DNA of 9,092 nt from assembly GCA_902488785.1 (NCBI GenBank), contig CABTXJ010000027.1:1-9092 (forward strand), written 5' to 3'. This document shows positions 6,878-9,092 of the stretch, piece after piece (position 1 is the first letter of the stretch; each line of letters opens with the position of its first letter). The translations under genes were made by a program, and so were the position numbers. The notes below the pieces were generated by a model. The model was not told the origin of the DNA. It saw only the letters and a list, made by a program, of their open reading frames with translations, and did not search any database. This stretch comes from an uncultured Eubacteriales bacterium. GTDB taxonomy: Bacteria; Bacillota; Clostridia; TANB77; CAG-508.

Positions 6878-7630
6878 ATGAAAGAAAAATGTGCTATAGT
6901 CACTGGGGCACAAGGAGATATAGCAACTGAGATAATTGTATACCTATTAAATAACAATATTAAGGTATATGGGATAACAACACATGATGTGTCAGAAAAT
7001 TATATAGAAAAAATTAGAGAAAAATTAAATAAAGAAAGCATTGAAAATTTAGGAAATCTTATAGTTTTTAAGATGGAATCTTTAGAAGATTCTGAGATTA
7101 AAAAAATAATAGAAAAAATATCAGAAGAAAACGTGATTACAAAATTAATAATTACACATGCAAAAAGTGATAATAAGATACTTTTAGATTGCACAGATGC
7201 GTATGTACAAGAGGTAATCGATGTAAATTTAAAAAGTTATATTTCTTTTACTAAAAATGTAATTTCTTCAATGTTAAAAGAAGATATTAATATAAAAAAA
7301 GATATTATAATGATAACTTCTATTTGGGGATTAAAAGGTGCAGCAAATGAAAGTATTTATTCAATGACAAAAGGTGGATTAGAAGCTTTTTCAAAATCAG
7401 TTGCAAAAGAATATTCTAAAATGAATATAATGGTAAATACTATAGCACCAGGATATATAGATACTAAAATGAATAATTATAGTAAAGAAGTAGTAGATGA
7501 AATTATTGAAGAAATTCCATTAGGAAGAATAGGAAAAACAAAAGATATTATTCCTGCAATTAAATACATTTTTGAATCAGAATATATAACAGGAGAGACA
7601 ATAAAAGTAACAGGTGGATGGTACAATTAA
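6878..7630 (+). CDS. Short-chain dehydrogenase/reductase, FabG/YmfI-like
   Basis: This 250-residue soluble protein is a classical-size SDR with a Rossmann fold that uses NAD(P)H. The catalytic set is complete: N117 (DVNL), S148 (ITSIWG), Y161 and K165 (YSMTK), and the PGYIDTKM block (191-198) and the C-terminal TGGW are typical. Two cofactor-site motifs are unusual. The TGxxxGIG turn reads TGAQGDIA (9-16), with Asp and Ala in place of two glycines, and the NNAG motif reads THAK (93-96). The block SIWGLKGAANESIYSMTKG and the short GGW-ending C-terminus recall YmfI, the reductase that completes the 5-aminopentanol modification of elongation factor P in Bacillus. That assignment is from memory of the family and is tentative; FabG or another oxidoreductase remains possible. 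AAAGGA six bases upstream supports the ATG. The gene is first in a three-gene unit, and its TAA directly abuts the rnhB start. Confidence 0.88.
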   Translation: MKEKCAIVTGAQGDIATEIIVYLLNNNIKVYGITTHDVSENYIEKIREKLNKESIENLGNLIVFKMESLEDSEIKKIIEKISEENVITKLIITHAKSDNKILLDCTDAYVQEVIDVNLKSYISFTKNVISSMLKEDINIKKDIIMITSIWGLKGAANESIYSMTKGGLEAFSKSVAKEYSKMNIMVNTIAPGYIDTKMNNYSKEVVDEIIEEIPLGRIGKTKDIIPAIKYIFESEYITGETIKVTGGWYN

Positions 7631-8275
7631 ATGACAAAAGCAGAAAGAGAATTAAAATTACAAGAAAAATTAGAAGAGCTAAAAAACTATGACTTAAAAG
7701 AAAATAAAAGAGTGTTAGGAATAGACGAAGCAGGAAGAGGACCACTTGCAGGGCCGGTAGTTGTAGCAGGTGTAATAATGAAAAATGATTCTAAATTACT
7801 TGGTGTAAGAGATTCTAAAAAAATATCTGAAAAATTAAGAGAAGAACTATATGATAAGATAATTGAAGAAGCAGAAGGCTACTATATTGCATTTAGAGAT
7901 AATGAACAAATAGATGAGGTTAATATACTACAAGCTACAAAAGACGCAACAGAGGAGATTATATATAATTTAAAAGATAAAACTAACATGGTTTTTTTAG
8001 ATGCATTAAATGGAATAAATACATTTGGAATAGAAAGTAAAAGTATTATAAAAGGGGATGATACATCATATGCAATATCATGTGCTTCCATACTTGCAAA
8101 AGTTACAAGAGATAGAATAATGAAAGAATATGATAAAATATATCCTGAATATGATTTTGCCAAACATAAAGGTTATGGAACAAAAGCACATTATGAAGCA
8201 ATATTTGAAAATGGAATAAGTAAAATACATAGAAAAAGTTTTTTGAAAAATTTAGAAAATCATAAGAAAAAATAA
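7631..8275 (+). CDS. rnhB: Ribonuclease HII
   Basis: This 214-residue cytoplasmic endonuclease cuts the RNA strand of RNA-DNA hybrids and nicks at single ribonucleotides left in DNA. The family opening GIDEAGRGPLAGPV (30-43) supplies D32 and E33. FLDAL supplies D124, and SILAKVTRDRIM supplies D161, completing the four acidic metal ligands. The KGYGTKAHYEAI block (180-191) is also typical of type HII. A charged helical extension of about 26 residues precedes the core. The start is kept because the next in-frame ATG (residue 50) would remove D32 and E33. The ATG at 7631 follows the SDR stop with no gap. The only ribosome-binding candidate is AGGTGGA (7612-7618), 12 bases upstream, so translation is probably coupled to the SDR gene. 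The length is normal for RNase HII and all catalytic residues are present. Confidence 0.96.
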   Translation: MTKAERELKLQEKLEELKNYDLKENKRVLGIDEAGRGPLAGPVVVAGVIMKNDSKLLGVRDSKKISEKLREELYDKIIEEAEGYYIAFRDNEQIDEVNILQATKDATEEIIYNLKDKTNMVFLDALNGINTFGIESKSIIKGDDTSYAISCASILAKVTRDRIMKEYDKIYPEYDFAKHKGYGTKAHYEAIFENGISKIHRKSFLKNLENHKKK

Positions 8276-8286
8276 TAGGAGATACT

Positions 8287-9092
8287 ATGAATATAATAGA
8301 AATTATAGACAAAAAAGCAAAAGGAGAAAAAATAACACAAGAAGAAATTAATTTTTTTATTGATGGCTATACAAATAATGAAATAAAAGATTATCAGGCA
8401 GCAGCACTTGTTATGGCAATTAAAATAAATGGCATGCAAGAAGACGAAGTATATTACTTGACTAAAGCAATGGTAGAAAGTGGTGAAACTTTAGATTTAA
8501 AAGATATATCTAATGAAATATATGATAAGCATAGTACTGGTGGAGTAGGAGACAAGATAACTATTGTACTTATTCCAATAATGGCATCACTTGGATATAA
8601 TGTGGCTAAAATGAGTGGAAGAGGATTAGGCTATACTGGAGGAACTGCAGATAAGTTTGCATCAATACCTGGTTTTGATATGTATATATCGGAAGAATAT
8701 TTTAAAGAAAGCATTAAAAAAATAGGTGTAGCTATAATGACAACTAGCAAAAATCTAGTACCAGCAGATAAGAAAATATATGAACTTCGAGATACTATTG
8801 CTTGCACTGAGTCTATACCGCTTATAGCATCTAGTATAATGAGTAAGAAGATTGCAGCAGGTGCAAATAATATTATATTAGATGTTACATATGGAAGTGG
8901 TGCATTTATGAAAACTAAAGAGATGGCAGAGAAACTAAAAGATGAAATGGAAAAATTAGGAAAAAATTATGGATTAAATGTACAAAGTGCAATAACTAAT
9001 ATGGATACACCACTTGGATATAATGTAGGAAATAGTTTAGAAGTAAAAGAAGGGATAGATTACCTATCTGGAAAAGAAAATGAAGAAGTTGA
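8287..9092 (+). CDS. pdp: Pyrimidine-nucleoside phosphorylase (partial at 3' edge)
   Basis: The open frame gives the first 268 residues of a protein that is usually about 430 long; the C-terminal part lies beyond the window. It splits uridine, thymidine or deoxyuridine with phosphate in nucleoside salvage. The helical N-terminal domain is followed by the phosphate loop KHSTGGVGD (81-89) and the family block SGRGLGYTGGTADK (110-123). The pyrimidine-contact residues R168 (LRD), S183 and K187 (IASSIMSKKIAAG) fall at the same positions as in the Geobacillus stearothermophilus enzyme. Differences include DKFAS in place of the usual DKLES, DVTYGSGAFM in place of DVKxGxGAFM, and TTSKNLVPADK in place of GQSxxLxPADK. 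It could be a diverged enzyme or a DeoA-type thymidine phosphorylase; PyNP is preferred for a Firmicute. AGGAG at 8277-8281, five bases before the ATG, sets the start. It sits 11 bases after rnhB. Confidence 0.92.
   Translation, partial: MNIIEIIDKKAKGEKITQEEINFFIDGYTNNEIKDYQAAALVMAIKINGMQEDEVYYLTKAMVESGETLDLKDISNEIYDKHSTGGVGDKITIVLIPIMASLGYNVAKMSGRGLGYTGGTADKFASIPGFDMYISEEYFKESIKKIGVAIMTTSKNLVPADKKIYELRDTIACTESIPLIASSIMSKKIAAGANNIILDVTYGSGAFMKTKEMAEKLKDEMEKLGKNYGLNVQSAITNMDTPLGYNVGNSLEVKEGIDYLSGKENEEV

Noticed and set aside
1..9092. Reassigned UGA codon, suggested by absence of TGA stops
   Set aside because: All conserved genes read full length without in-frame TGA and use TGG for Trp. Seven TAA/TAG stops in AT-rich DNA is not evidence of recoding.
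1..9092. CRISPR array, tRNA, rRNA, insertion sequence or attachment site
   Set aside because: No regularly spaced repeats, cloverleaf-like sequence, transposase frame or long flanking repeats were found by reading.

Overview
The window is strongly AT-rich and uses AGA for nearly all arginines and ATA for many isoleucines. Every identifiable gene lies on the + strand, with AGGAGG-type ribosome binding sites and simple stem-loop terminators. A cell-wall sorting-like signal, a Gram-positive type VirD4 coupling protein, a YhaO/YhaN-like pair and pyrimidine-nucleoside phosphorylase together point to a low-GC Firmicute, most likely a member of the Clostridia. I cannot name the species. All complete genes end in TAA or TAG and Trp is written TGG, so nothing suggests a recoded UGA.

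Region 1 (1-3441) looks like conjugation or type IV secretion cargo. It opens with the C-terminal end of a surface protein whose last 47 residues look like a sortase sorting signal (SPPTG, hydrophobic stretch, basic tail), followed by a terminator. A near-consensus promoter (384-412) then drives a two-gene unit: an unrecognised 222-residue protein and, one base later, a 752-residue VirD4/TraG-type coupling ATPase. A second strong terminator closes the unit. No relaxase, VirB4, integrase or attachment site is visible, so an integrative element is plausible but not shown.

Region 2 (3595-6666) is a tightly linked pair: an Mre11/SbcD-fold nuclease and a Rad50/SbcC-like ATPase of the YhaO/YhaN kind. 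The ATPase has a two-helix membrane hairpin where classical Rad50/SbcC carries a zinc hook, which suggests a membrane-tethered DNA-end processing complex. Its start codon is TTG and its ribosome binding site lies inside the end of the nuclease gene.

Region 3 (6742-9092) follows a terminator and a probable promoter. It holds three closely packed genes: a short-chain dehydrogenase resembling YmfI/FabG, RNase HII (rnhB), and the N-terminal 268 residues of pyrimidine-nucleoside phosphorylase (pdp), which runs off the right edge.

The best candidates for something new are the membrane-hairpin Rad50-like protein with its nuclease, and the small terminator-bracketed unit pairing an unknown protein with a long-tailed coupling ATPase. 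No RNA gene, CRISPR array, insertion sequence or riboswitch was seen.
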